DNA of 52,926 bases. Source: CAUZFZ01 sp963579025. Its GTDB lineage: Bacteria; Planctomycetota; Planctomycetia; Planctomycetales; Planctomycetaceae. Location: contig CAUZFZ010000056.1 of the NCBI GenBank assembly GCA_963579025.1, positions 1 to 52,926 on the forward strand, given 5' to 3'. Below, in pieces: positions 1 through 8,751 of this stretch; the stretch's first letter is position 1, and every line of letters starts with the position of its first letter. The position numbers were made by a program, and so were the translations under genes. Under the pieces are notes generated by a model. It had not been told where the DNA came from and made no database searches. It saw only the letters and a list, made by a program, of their open reading frames with translations.

Positions 1-1
1 C

Positions 2-469
2 GAGACATCCGGACTCATGGTCTTTGCAAGAACAGAGACGGCGAAGCGAACGCTGCAGGGACACTGGCAGGACACGGAAAAACGCTACCTGGCCGTGGTC
101 GAAGGAAAACCACCGGCTGATCACGGAGTACTGAAGTCACACCTGGATGAAAGCGGCCCGTTCAAGGTCTACAGCGCCCCTCCAAGTGAGCGAGCACGTC
201 TTGCGGTGACGCATTACCGGGTGATCCGACGAACCGAGTCTGGCGCGTTGCTGGAACTGAAACTGGAAACCGGTCGCCGCAACCAGATTCGCGTGCACCT
301 GGCCGATGCGGGCTGTCCGGTTGTCGGCGATCAGAAATACGAGGCCCGCACGAATCCGGTCGGGCGTCTGGCATTGCACGCCAGTTTCCTGCAATTCCGG
401 CACCCGTCGACGCGTAAACTTCTGACCTTCGAATCAACCCTGTCGCCGGTCCTGTCGCGGCTCGTCTGA
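2..469 (+). CDS. RluA-family pseudouridine synthase, C-terminal part (5' end outside window)
   Basis: Isomerises specific uridines in rRNA or tRNA to pseudouridine in the cytoplasm. The reading frame is open from base 2, and its first residues (ETSGLMVFAR) continue the family's catalytic-loop motif HRLDRxTSGL, so the catalytic Asp lies just upstream of the window. The later motif ETGRRNQIRVHLADAGCPVVGD, and the LHA segment before the last strand, are typical of RluA/RluC/RluD enzymes. The ATG at 17 is internal, not the true start. The gene ends at a TGA at 467-469 and a large inverted repeat follows. The N-terminal part is missing, so the exact RNA target and whether an S4 domain is present cannot be told. 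Family assignment is firm; the subfamily is open. Confidence 0.9.
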   Translation, partial: ETSGLMVFARTETAKRTLQGHWQDTEKRYLAVVEGKPPADHGVLKSHLDESGPFKVYSAPPSERARLAVTHYRVIRRTESGALLELKLETGRRNQIRVHLADAGCPVVGDQKYEARTNPVGRLALHASFLQFRHPSTRKLLTFESTLSPVLSRLV

Positions 470-487
470 CCTGGCAGGCTTTTGCTT

Positions 488-613
488 CTCGTTCCATCGC
501 AGAATGGTTGTGAGTTTTTCCGTAGGCCGGAACAAGCAACGCGCAGTTCCGGCACTCGTCGTGGCGGAAACCGCCAAATTGCCGGAACTGCGATTCGCTT
601 GTTCCGGCCTACG
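488..613. repeat. Dispersed inverted repeat, family A, copy 1
   Basis: Arms 521-554 and 580-613 pair over 34 bases with 3 mismatches (core CGTAGGCCGGAACAAGC on one side, CGCAGTTCCGGCA on the other), separated by a 25-base loop. A left flank, including CTCGTTCCATCGC and TGTGAGTTTTTC (509-520), is shared with the second copy at the right end of the window, so the element is longer than the hairpin. It lies between the RluA-family gene and a minus-strand secreted protein and could also act as a terminator. It resembles a REP/BIME-like or MITE-like mobile repeat; no transposase is linked. Confidence 0.85.
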
Positions 614-736
614 AAAATTGTGCGATCTACTGCACGAGCGACATGTGTGCCACTCCGCTGAGGAAGAATGCGGCCCCGAATCCTGGGTGTTTGAACGTGC
701 CTCCGCTGGACGGTCGGATCTCACCAGAGCACAGTC

Positions 737-1255
737 TCAGTTGAGCAAATCGAAGTGACCGGGCGAAGTCGACATGGCTGCGGTCACGTTGCATGTGCGT
801 GTAAAAAAGTCAGGGCGATCGGGCTTTCTCATCAGCACGGTAAAACCGATTTCGCTGTCGAATTCGATGTTTTCTCTACTTGTGTTCTCGATCGAGACAA
901 GCATCGCGGGAGGCTGCGGCGGCTTCAATTCCGGAGTCACATTGACCCGGATCGTCTCACCAACTGCCGGCGGGACTGTGCCCCATCGAGAAGCCAGTTT
1001 CATAATGCAGCCGTCGCCAGGATTAACCGGTTGGCGAATCGCCGTGGCATGGACAATCAACGGGCGTCCATCGAACGGTCGAAGAGAGTCTTTGATCCGC
1101 TCGGAGACCCACATGACATGCGGTCCGTCCGACAGCACACAACTGCCCCACCGGTCGAAGACGACGACACCGCGATACTCGCCCGGCAGCAGAATTTCGG
1201 CCTGAACCGGTGTCGCGGCCACTGTGAGGACGATGCCGATGAGGAGATGCCTAAT
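737..1255 (-). CDS. Secreted hypothetical protein with probable ATT start
   Basis: Not a family I recognise. Translated from an ATT at 1253-1255 it gives about 172 residues starting with a very good signal peptide (M/I-RHLLIGIVLTVAATPVQA, cleaved before EILLPGEY). A strong ribosome binding site AAGGAG (1264-1269) lies 8 bases upstream of this ATT. An in-frame TAA directly abuts the GG of that site, so no ATG or GTG lies further upstream; the first conventional start, GTG at 1220-1222, would cut the signal peptide in half. The mature part looks beta-rich (EYRGVVVFDRWGSCVLSDG) with no obvious catalytic motif. It is probably periplasmic or exported. Coding status is supported by the signal peptide; function is unknown. 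Confidence 0.6.
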   Translation of the reverse strand: MRHLLIGIVLTVAATPVQAEILLPGEYRGVVVFDRWGSCVLSDGPHVMWVSERIKDSLRPFDGRPLIVHATAIRQPVNPGDGCIMKLASRWGTVPPAVGETIRVNVTPELKPPQPPAMLVSIENTSRENIEFDSEIGFTVLMRKPDRPDFFTRTCNVTAAMSTSPGHFDLLN

Positions 1256-1494
1256 CTCAAGTACTCCTTATCGTGAGCGATTAGATCGCGGCCTTCACCT
1301 GAGTGCCATGAGCAGTCAATACCCGTCCAGGCTCACTGCGGTGTCACTCTGAATCGGGCATTCAGCGGCGATTTGTCAGGCGGCGGACCAGGCGGATCGC
1401 CGGGGCCCACCGACTTCGTGACAATCGATAACTCGGACCTGCGACGCATCCGCACAAAGAGAATTGCTTCGCCGCTGTCTTGAGTCCCCGACGC

Positions 1495-2679
1495 TCATTG
1501 GTCGTCGATTCGGCGGAGCCGGAGAAAGTAGTTTTCTTTGAAGCCGGGAATCGCGACTTCTTCAATCAGTGCAAAACCGGCTGCTTCGATTTCCTGTCGA
1601 AAGACGTCTTTGCCAGCTCGTACGTGGCCCAGAATGAACTCCCGCGATTTCCCCGGGATGCGTTCAAAGTCAATGACGACCAGCACGCCGCCGGGCTTCA
1701 AGGCTCGGTAAATCGAAGCGAGTGTCGAACGCGGATACTCGAAGTGGTGATACGTGTCGCACACGAAGGCTACATCAACGGAGGCTGGAGGCAGCTTGAC
1801 GGAACGCTCCGTGCAAAGCACAGGCGTCAGGTTCTCGACGCCTTCTTTGCGTGCCTGGACCGCAATGTGCTCCACAAACCCTGACGATATGTCAATGGCG
1901 TAAACCTTCCCGTCTGTGCCGACGGTTTGGGCAAACATCCGGCTAAAGAAGCCCGTACCGGCTCCGATGTCTGCGACGTGTTGCCCAGTCTTGAGTTTGC
2001 AGGCCCTCACCACGGCGGCTCGCTGGGCAAAGACTTCCCGACTTTCGATCTCGAATCGCCCCAGCCATTCGGTGACGTTGAGCTTCGGGTCGACAAAACG
2101 CTTGTTGATTCCCGGCCGAACGCTCTTCTCCTCGGCCTTCTTCCGGCGGATGTAATCGATTGCTCGCTCTTCATAACCCGGAGTTCTCAACCCGACCGTC
2201 GCCGCTTCCTTCCGTGCATCTTCGATGCTAAGCCCGTCGTTGAGCACTCGATGAACGAGCCAGACGGCTCCCACGCGATTCGCTGATCCGCAATGCAGCA
2301 TCACTGGCTTGCTCCTGGCGTCACTCAGAATTTTCAGTGAACCGTCAAAAACAGCATCTGACAGTGTGTCAGGTGCGCGGAATCCAAAGCGATGGAATTC
2401 CAGTCCGACTCCCTTCACCGTCGCCGGTTCGTCCCAGTTGACTTCACCCTTGGTTCGAAGGGTCACGACGACCCTGATGCCACGTTTCTTTGCTGCAGCA
2501 AAGTCCTCAGCGGACGGCTGCCCGCACAACAGATTCTTTCCGAAACTGTGGACGTTGCGAGTTGACCCGAGCCGGACCGATTCCAGCCTTAATGCTGGTG
2601 CGTCGTCAGCACGGGGTTCTGACGCAGTCAGGCAGATGCAGATCGCAAGGCCGATGGCGAGTATGTGAGCTGATCTCAT
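1495..2679 (-). CDS. Secreted fusion: tyrosine-phosphatase-like domain plus SAM-dependent methyltransferase
   Basis: The 394-residue protein starts with a signal peptide (about 1-24, ending EPRADDAP). Residues about 35-190 resemble the DUF442/dual-specificity phosphatase fold, with the active-site loop HCGSANR at 129-135. This is a C-x4-R loop, one residue shorter than the classical C-x5-R, as I recall from DUF442-type enzymes. Residues about 195-394 are a class I methyltransferase with motif I VADIGAGTGFFSRMF, an acidic post-I position (YAIDIS) and the later CDTYHHFEYP and ALKPGGVLVVIDF segments, of the UbiE/Methyltransf_11 kind. The signal peptide would place a SAM-using domain outside the cytosol, which is odd. 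Substrates are unknown. The next downstream minus-strand gene is the secreted hypothetical at 737. Confidence 0.8.
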   Translation of the reverse strand: MRSAHILAIGLAICICLTASEPRADDAPALRLESVRLGSTRNVHSFGKNLLCGQPSAEDFAAAKKRGIRVVVTLRTKGEVNWDEPATVKGVGLEFHRFGFRAPDTLSDAVFDGSLKILSDARSKPVMLHCGSANRVGAVWLVHRVLNDGLSIEDARKEAATVGLRTPGYEERAIDYIRRKKAEEKSVRPGINKRFVDPKLNVTEWLGRFEIESREVFAQRAAVVRACKLKTGQHVADIGAGTGFFSRMFAQTVGTDGKVYAIDISSGFVEHIAVQARKEGVENLTPVLCTERSVKLPPASVDVAFVCDTYHHFEYPRSTLASIYRALKPGGVLVVIDFERIPGKSREFILGHVRAGKDVFRQEIEAAGFALIEEVAIPGFKENYFLRLRRIDDQ

Positions 2680-2740
2680 CAGGTTGCCTGTATGGAATCT
2701 CGCGGGGATGTACGAATCGCTGGTCTGTCGGATACAGGAA

Positions 2741-4756
2741 TCAGTTAGCCAACTCCATTACGCGAATTCGGCGGTACTCCATCTGACCCCGGTCGGCTTC
2801 CAAACCGATCGGACCGGAGGCAGGTAACTTCCGAGGGAAGTCCAACGGCTCACCATTGCACGTGCAGATCGCCACGTCTCCCTTGACGATCACTTCGATC
2901 ACATTCCAGTCCTGAGGACGATAGCTCTTCAGCTCTTTGTAAGGACCCGCGACGTAATAGTCGCGGCATTGAAGCTGTGGACCTCGGATGAAGATTCCGC
3001 TGTCGGCATTCACGCCTGCGCGGAATTCCAACTTCAAGTGGAAGTCCTTCGAGAATTGACGTGTCGTCCACAACTGTGCCAGCCCCTGCCCAGGATTGAC
3101 GACGATTCGTCCGTCACGTCCTGTGTACCTCCCGTCACTGGACTGCTTCATACCATCGAACGCCGGACCACCCTTGTACTGCCAACCCGTTACGTCTGTG
3201 CCTGTCAGCAGTAACTCGAAGCCCGCCTCCGGGTCGTTGGTTCCATCAGTCTGAAACGGTGACGCAGGCAGACCAGCCTTGTTGTAGAGATTGACGTCAG
3301 GCACGTTGGCCCAGCCATACCGAACTCCAATCGGGTCGCTGACTTCGTTGCTTGAGACGACCACCGTGTCTCCCTGTATTTTGGCAGTCGCGGCCGCTTC
3401 TCCTTCCTGGCCGTAGACAACGAAGCCTTTCAGTTCGCCACCCTTAGCGACCAGTCCCCCATCTGCGTGCTTGAATTTGAGGACGACCTTGTTTCCATCA
3501 ATGCTCATCGAATCATAAGTCGGACCCGAGTATTCAATATCTTCCTGGTACGCGATCGCCCTTGCCGCCAATGCCAGTCGCTCACCGATGGGCTGCTTCT
3601 GCTTCGGATGGATGTCGGTCGGATGTCCCACGTCGACGGTCACAGCCATCGCCGTATTCTGAGTTGTCTCGGTCGTGACTCGTTGTGCTTCCCGGACTTC
3701 CGGAGACATGCCTCGATGCGGCGTGATCTGAACGAACAGAAATGGAAAGTCTCCCTGCCCCCAGGCCTGACGCCAACTGGAGATCATGGCAGGAAAGAGA
3801 GTTCGATATTGCTCGCCACGAGACGAGTTTGACTCGCCCTGGTACCAGATGGCTCCCTTGATCGCGTAGGGCTGGAGTGGAGCGATCGAACCGTTGTAAA
3901 GCCCGGTTGGACGATTCCTGCTGGCTGAAGGGTGGGCCGGCGGTTGCGGTTTGCGGGGTGGACGTTGGCCCGCGGCCTTCGCCTTCGTGACGGCCAGTTG
4001 GTACTTCTCAAGCAATTCCAGTTCGCGTTTTTGGTAGGCGGCGAGCAGCTTGGCATGACTGTCGAGTCGTTGCTGCTGCAGGTCGAGCAGTGGCTTCAAT
4101 GTCGGATTTCGCTCCAGCTCCTCACGGGCTGTCCAGGCTTCGGCGACTGTTCCACCGACCGCCGACTTGATCAGGCCCACGGGGACTCCGAGCCTCGCTC
4201 GCAACGCTTTCCCAAAGTAGTAGCCGATCGCTGAAAAAGCACCAGCAGTTCCCGGCGAATCAACCGCCCAGCCTCCGCCAATGGCATCCTGCGGCTCGTC
4301 GGTCGCCTGAGCTCGAGCCGAGAACAGTCGCAACTGTTGATCGCCGGCGGCTGCAATGGCTTGCTTCCCATTCACAGAACCACCCAACCCAAACGCCATA
4401 TTCGACTGCCCGCTGCAAACCCACACTTCGCCCACAAGCACATTCTTAATCGTGACGACATTGCTGCCGTCTTCCGTGGTGGCGGTCAAGGCCCGACCTT
4501 CAGCTGAGGCCTTCAGTTCATCCAGTCGAACCATCCATCGGCCAGACTTGTCGGCCGTCGCGGATTCCTTCTGTGCAGCAAACGTGACGAGTATGGTCTG
4601 GCCGGGCTCGGCCCAACCCCAAACCGGAACGGTTTGATCACGCTGCAGAACGGCACCGTCAGAAAACACGCTGGCCAGTCGCAGCGACTCGGCCGCGGTC
4701 CCGTTCGAGGATGCGATGACGACAAGCAGTACGGTGATCATTAGATGCGATTTCAT
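2741..4756 (-). CDS. Sialate O-acetylesterase fused to DUF1080 (3-keto-disaccharide hydrolase-like)
   Basis: A secreted 671-residue enzyme with a signal peptide at 1-22 (MKSHLMITVLLVVIASSNG, then TAAES). The first ~490 residues form an SGNH-type sialic-acid 9-O-acetylesterase: the nucleophile block VCSGQSNM, the IWYQGESNSS block, and a late DIHPKQK segment supplying the Asp/His pair. Residues about 505-671 are a DUF1080/concanavalin-like domain (FELLLTGTDVTGWQ, DSGIFIRG, QDWNVIEVIVKGD, PIGLEADRG). Such two-part enzymes are common in planctomycetes and point to degradation of acetylated or sulfated glycans outside the cytoplasm. The natural substrate need not be sialic acid. It is divergently oriented from the beta-propeller gene at 5154. 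Confidence 0.9.
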   Translation of the reverse strand: MKSHLMITVLLVVIASSNGTAAESLRLASVFSDGAVLQRDQTVPVWGWAEPGQTILVTFAAQKESATADKSGRWMVRLDELKASAEGRALTATTEDGSNVVTIKNVLVGEVWVCSGQSNMAFGLGGSVNGKQAIAAAGDQQLRLFSARAQATDEPQDAIGGGWAVDSPGTAGAFSAIGYYFGKALRARLGVPVGLIKSAVGGTVAEAWTAREELERNPTLKPLLDLQQQRLDSHAKLLAAYQKRELELLEKYQLAVTKAKAAGQRPPRKPQPPAHPSASRNRPTGLYNGSIAPLQPYAIKGAIWYQGESNSSRGEQYRTLFPAMISSWRQAWGQGDFPFLFVQITPHRGMSPEVREAQRVTTETTQNTAMAVTVDVGHPTDIHPKQKQPIGERLALAARAIAYQEDIEYSGPTYDSMSIDGNKVVLKFKHADGGLVAKGGELKGFVVYGQEGEAAATAKIQGDTVVVSSNEVSDPIGVRYGWANVPDVNLYNKAGLPASPFQTDGTNDPEAGFELLLTGTDVTGWQYKGGPAFDGMKQSSDGRYTGRDGRIVVNPGQGLAQLWTTRQFSKDFHLKLEFRAGVNADSGIFIRGPQLQCRDYYVAGPYKELKSYRPQDWNVIEVIVKGDVAICTCNGEPLDFPRKLPASGPIGLEADRGQMEYRRIRVMELAN

Positions 4757-5153
4757 AGTCGTTGCATTTCCGAAAGGATGGAACCGGGCTTCAGGTGTCG
4801 CCGCGACATGGTCAAGTTACGGGTTCATTCGCGGGTCCTGTCGTCTAGCGGCAGCGTCGATCACTACGCACCGTATCTGGATTCGCTTGAGCCGACGACC
4901 GATCAGAGCTCGCTGTCGATTTCCCCTGCTGTTGGTCATGACATTCTGACATTGTCTGTCCGAGTTCTCGGCAGTCTGGCAGGCCAATTCGGCCTCCCGA
5001 AAGAAGCGGAAAAGCGTCGTATGTTCAATGCGATCGAACTGGCTCGCGTCCATGGTGTATCTTCGACCGGGCTGGAGAAAGCGGGGCCACCTGCCACAAT
5101 CAGCGTGAAGATACGGCTTGACGAATCACTGAATCCAGGGTTTGGAGATCACA
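4757..5153. other. Intergenic region between divergent secreted-protein genes
   Basis: About 400 bases between the sialate esterase gene (minus) and the beta-propeller gene (plus). A reading frame crosses most of it (4745-5242) but has no ribosome binding site, runs into the beta-propeller gene in another frame and resembles no family, so I do not call it. The region must hold both promoters; I see no convincing -35/-10 pair and no large inverted repeat. Confidence 0.5.
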
Positions 5154-6410
5154 GTGCGGCAAACGTACCTGATTATTCTGCTTTGTGTCTTGAGTCCTCA
5201 AGGGTTCGGGGCCGACGACGCTGCGTCGGTGAAGAAAACTGACTGGCCTCAGTGGAGAGGGCCGCAGGCGAACGGTGTGGCCGATGGCCGAAAGCTGCCA
5301 ATTACCTGGAGCACAACCGAAAACATCATTTGGTCAGTGACTCTGCCCGGGTGGGGAACCAGTTCCCCCGTCGTATTCCACGACCGAGTCTTTGTAACGA
5401 CTGAGGTCGACGAGAACGAGAATAAATCACTGCTGACTTTGTGTTACGACCGATCGACGGGAAGCGAACACTGGCGGCATGACTTCGGACTGGGAATCAA
5501 TCAGCGGACTCATGAAAAGTCGAACCTCGCCGTCAATACGCCTGCAGTTACGGACGATGCAGTCTACGTGGCGTTCGGCAACGCGGCAGCAGCTCGATAT
5601 TCCCACGACGGCAAGGTCGCCTGGACGACTCAATACATTTCGAGATTTGGTGACCCCAGGATGGCATGGGGATACTGCTTGAGCCCCGTTGTCCTGCACG
5701 ATGCGATCCTCTTTCCCTGGGATCATCACACCGGACCATGCTTTCTCATCGGACTGAACAAGATGACCGGCGACATTGCGTGGATGAAAGACCGCCCCAT
5801 TGGAACAGTTCACGCGACACCGCTTCTCGTCGAACATCACAGACAATCAGACATTCTCGTTCCGGGTAAACACCGGCTGACCGCATACGACGTCGAAACT
5901 CACGAGGAGCTCTGGGTATATGGTGAGGGATCCGGACCCTATAACGGCGAGATCATCGTCAGTCCGGTCTTCGGTGACGGAGTTGTTTACTTGCAGCTAT
6001 GGCGGCAGAGCCACATCCACGCCATTAGATTGAATGGCGACGGCAAGTTTCCGACTCGACTCTGGGAGAGCACCAAACCCGGTCCTGTTGAACCATCACT
6101 GCTCTACTACAGGGGGCTGCTGTATGCATTGATGGATAACGGCGTGCTGGTATGCCCTGACGGCAAGACGGGCGACGAGCATTACCGGCACCGATTGGGC
6201 GGCAACTGTAATTCTTCACCAGTCGCCAGCGATGGCCGAATCTACATCAGCAACAACGACGGTACGACGTTTGTTGTCGAAGCTGGTTCCGAGTTTCGGC
6301 TTCTCGCCCAGAACGAACTTGGCCAGCGGATCACAGCGTCACCTGCGATCAGTGGTGATTGGCTGCTCCATCGGACGGATTCAAATTTATTCTGTATTGG
6401 CAAGCAGTAA
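5154..6410 (+). CDS. Secreted PQQ-like beta-propeller protein (WxQWRGP family)
   Basis: Start chosen at GTG 5154 because GGAG (5144-5147) lies 6 bases upstream and the product then opens with a clean signal peptide (MRQTYLIILLCVLSPQGFG); the TTG at 5142 would add four residues. The mature protein has the planctomycete WPQWRGP signature followed by repeated blades of the PQQ-dependent dehydrogenase/BamB type (WSVTLPGWGTSSPVV, VNTPAVTDDAVYVAFG, GNCNSSPVASDGRIYI, ITASPAISGDWLL). No cofactor-binding residues for PQQ are evident, so it may be a binding or scaffold propeller rather than a dehydrogenase. It is a clear paralogue of the protein at 13289-14626, sharing the opening and the closing strand. 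Extracytoplasmic; ligand unknown. Confidence 0.88.
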   Translation: MRQTYLIILLCVLSPQGFGADDAASVKKTDWPQWRGPQANGVADGRKLPITWSTTENIIWSVTLPGWGTSSPVVFHDRVFVTTEVDENENKSLLTLCYDRSTGSEHWRHDFGLGINQRTHEKSNLAVNTPAVTDDAVYVAFGNAAAARYSHDGKVAWTTQYISRFGDPRMAWGYCLSPVVLHDAILFPWDHHTGPCFLIGLNKMTGDIAWMKDRPIGTVHATPLLVEHHRQSDILVPGKHRLTAYDVETHEELWVYGEGSGPYNGEIIVSPVFGDGVVYLQLWRQSHIHAIRLNGDGKFPTRLWESTKPGPVEPSLLYYRGLLYALMDNGVLVCPDGKTGDEHYRHRLGGNCNSSPVASDGRIYISNNDGTTFVVEAGSEFRLLAQNELGQRITASPAISGDWLLHRTDSNLFCIGKQ

Positions 6411-6433
6411 GTCAATTTCAGAGAAATTCCACC

Positions 6434-6580
6434 GTGCAACCTGCCATAATCCGCTTCGCTTGCCTTATTGCAGCGTTCTCAACAATCCGGACTTCTGCTG
6501 GCGACGCTCCAGAAGTCGGCACGAAGGAAGCGTACGACGCCTCACTCACCGAACTGCCGGTCGTGAGTTTTCGCAAGTAG
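6434..6580 (+). CDS. Possible small secreted peptide or gene remnant
   Basis: A 48-residue frame from GTG 6434 begins with a plausible signal peptide (MQPAIIRFACLIAAFSTIRTSAGDA) and ends VVSFRK. There is only a weak purine stretch upstream (AGAGAAA). It follows the beta-propeller gene by 23 bases in the same direction. It could be the surviving 5' end of a lost secreted gene, a genuine short peptide, or chance. The rest of the gap to 6794 shows no gene. Low confidence. Confidence 0.25.
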   Translation: MQPAIIRFACLIAAFSTIRTSAGDAPEVGTKEAYDASLTELPVVSFRK

Positions 6581-6772
6581 GGCGAGTCTCTGTCGTCGCG
6601 GTCAGTTCGTGATCCGGATCTCATTCGCGCACCGCCTCCAGACTGCGCGGGGACACCACAAGGTAAGCGCGCAGTCCAAATGTGAGGTCTCTTCCGTACG
6701 TCAGAACTGCTAACATTTCCAGCCTTAACCTATCCGGCGAGGAAAGTACTCACGGGAAGGTGCCTGTGCCCG

Positions 6773-6787
6773 TTCCTGTGAAAGGAA
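6773..6787 (+). promoter_or_regulatory. Small hairpin containing the ribosome binding site of the LRR gene
   Basis: TTCCT (6773-6777) pairs with AGGAA (6783-6787) around the loop GTGAA. The second arm is the Shine-Dalgarno sequence for the ATG at 6795, 7 bases away. Such a hairpin could dampen translation; it may equally be a leftover of a dispersed repeat. The stem is only 5 bp. Confidence 0.3.
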
Positions 6788-6794
6788 ACAGACA

Positions 6795-8354
6795 ATGCCA
6801 GGAATTCGATTTCTCGCGTTCGTTCTTGGTGCCGGAGCAATGATACCAAGTGCGATGGCACAGGAGATTGATCTCTTTGCGGACCCGACAAATGACAACG
6901 TTGTGTCGAAAGATTCTGGAGACATCAAAGCACTTAAGAAGGGCAAGTGGATTGTCGTCTCCGTCGAGCGTGACGGACAAACCGTGCCGGCTCAATTCGG
7001 GCAGAAACCGGGCGACATCATCACCTTTAAGACCAGGGATGGGCTGACGGTCCTGTACTGAGGCTTCGCGGTCACGCGTGCAGTTCGCACGACATATCTC
7101 AAGTCACTCGACGAATCGAAATCACCCAAACAAATCAACATTCAACTCGGTACCGAAGACCTGTTCGCGACCGCCGTAGACGGCAACACCATCGAGACAA
7201 ATACCACTACGGACGAGGTGACCCCCAAAACCACCAACCAGTCGCAAGCCTCCCCAGTGGTCACACTCAATACGGAATCATACGCAGTCCCGATTGCGTG
7301 GCTGGACAAAGCGAATACGCTCGGCCTGAAGGGGATTTACAAAATCAAGGGGGACTCGCTGTCTTACTGTTTCGCCCAGCCCGGTGAGGAACGCCCGGCT
7401 TCGTTCGAAGTTGCAGAAGACAGCGGACACACAACCATCCGGTTGAAACGGTTTACAACGGGCGAAGAGGAGATCGAGAAAGAACTGAGTGACGCTGGCG
7501 TCACCCTTCACAAGGATGAAGTCGGCTGGATCACGAATATCAGAATCGAACGCAAGCCGAACTCCGATGATCTACTTTCAGCAGCAGCGGGTCTCAAGAA
7601 GCTGGACAGCGTCACGATTAATGCCTCGGCAGTCTCTTCGACAGGTCTTAAACACCTTTCAAGCCTCGCCAGCCTGCGTTCATTGTCAATCAAATCCGAG
7701 TCGGATTCGATCACCGGCCTTGAATCACTGTCGGCCGCCCCGCACCTCTATTCGCTGTCTCTAAGCGGAGATCAGATCGACGACCAGGTGCTTCTGGGCG
7801 TGAGCCAACTCAAGCAGATTCGAAAATTGGAATTGCAGCGGCCTTCCGCCTCAAGCGATGCACTGAGGCAGCTGATCACCGCGCTACCCTCGTTGACGCG
7901 ACTGGATGTCGATGGCGCCGAACTCACCAGCCGTACCTGGAGCGTAGTCGCCGGAATGCAGAACCTGGCAACGCTCAGCGCCGCCGGGTCAAATGTCACC
8001 GATCAAGACCTTGTGGAAATCCGTCAATTGACCAACCTGACTGGACTCCTTATTCAGAACACGGAGACGTCAGACGAAGGCTTCGGCCAGCTTGTTAGTC
8101 TGAGCAAACTGGACTTCCTACGGATCGATGGCACTCGTGTCACGAATAGATCGCTGAAGCTGATCGCCAGGTCGTTTCCCAATCTCCGTACACTCTACAT
8201 GCAGAACCTCGATGAGGGTGTCACCGATGAGGGTCTGCTCGCTCTGGGGCAACACCCGCGCCTGAATTACATCTACATTTCAAATAACACTTTCAGCCAG
8301 GAATCGCTCGAGAAGTTGCGAAAGGTGCGGGATGACTTGCGAGTCAATGACTGA
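6795..8354 (+). pseudogene. Secreted TIGR03067-like/leucine-rich-repeat protein gene interrupted by in-frame TGA
   Basis: One continuous frame runs from ATG 6795 (ribosome binding site AGGAA) to TGA 8352-8354, broken only by TGA at 7059-7061. The first part has a signal peptide (MPGIRFLAFVLGAGAMIPSAMA) and the start of a TIGR03067-like domain (KGKWIVVSVERDGQTVPAQF). After the TGA the same domain continues without frame loss (TTYLKSLDESKSPKQINIQL, then LKGIYKIKGDSLSYCFAQPG), matching that family's usual order. About 250 residues of leucine-rich repeats follow (LKHLSSLASLRSLSI and further units) to the C terminus. The simplest reading is a nonsense change (for example CGA to TGA). Other genes here use TGA as stop, so the code is standard. 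A fresh start at GTG 7218 would give only the second half without a signal peptide. Recoding is discussed under findings. Confidence 0.75.
7077..7091 (+). other. Hairpin 15 nt downstream of the in-frame TGA
   Basis: CGTGC (7077-7081) and GCACG (7087-7091) form a perfect 5-bp stem with loop AGTTC, inside the coding frame. Position and loop composition loosely recall bacterial SECIS elements, which sit shortly after a selenocysteine UGA. The stem is short and such hairpins are common by chance in GC-rich coding DNA, so this is an observation only. Confidence 0.25.
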
Positions 8355-8751
8355 GCGAGAATTGACCTGCGGACAGAAATGAATTCGCGTCGTGGGTTTA
8401 TGTGCAATCAAGAGCGCCTCTGACTCGATGACTCAAGCCAGAGGCGTTTCCACATCCGCAACCGATTCTGTCAGGCAGCCATTTCACGCGCTCGTCAGTT
8501 CGCGTCCCATACGGGCGCTCGCCCGTTGTCTGTGAGCATGGTGCCGGAATTGGTGCCGCACGATCTGCACTCATCACGGGTTGCGACGCTCAATCTCGAT
8601 AAGATCGAGGTGAAGTCGTGTGCTTGAGTGCACAGGCGGCGTAGCGTTGGCCCAAGTATCGAAGTGTCGTCAGACGCTGGGGTCGACATTCATCGGCTTT
8701 CCCCACGTAGACCCCAGACTGACACCTTCAGCTTACGTATTCGGACTGCTT
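8355..8751. other. Intergenic region between convergent genes, with hairpins
   Basis: About 400 bases between the LRR gene (plus) and the cytochrome/DUF1592 gene (minus). It contains the terminator-like hairpin at 8415-8446 and a short perfect hairpin ACGGGCG/CGCCCGT at 8511-8526. A 64-codon minus-strand frame (8495-8689, with a CRSCG segment) resembles no family and is not called. Confidence 0.5.
8415..8446 (+). terminator. Hairpin terminator candidate
   Basis: CGCCTCTG (8415-8422) pairs perfectly with CAGAGGCG (8439-8446) and is followed by TTTCC. It lies 60 bases after the stop of the LRR gene and 300 bases from the convergent gene. The T-run is short, so intrinsic termination would be weak. 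Confidence 0.5.

Noticed and set aside
504..758. 84-codon plus-strand frame after the RluA-family gene
   Set aside because: It is the translation of the family A inverted repeat; the same peptide appears at the right end of the window, and there is no ribosome binding site.
4745..5242. 165-codon frame between the sialate esterase and beta-propeller genes
   Set aside because: No ribosome binding site, no family resemblance, and it overlaps the well-supported beta-propeller gene in another frame.
7059..7091. Firm selenoprotein call for the TGA-interrupted gene
   Set aside because: The hairpin is short, no Cys-containing family equivalent is known to me at this place, and selenocysteine genes cannot be checked in this window.
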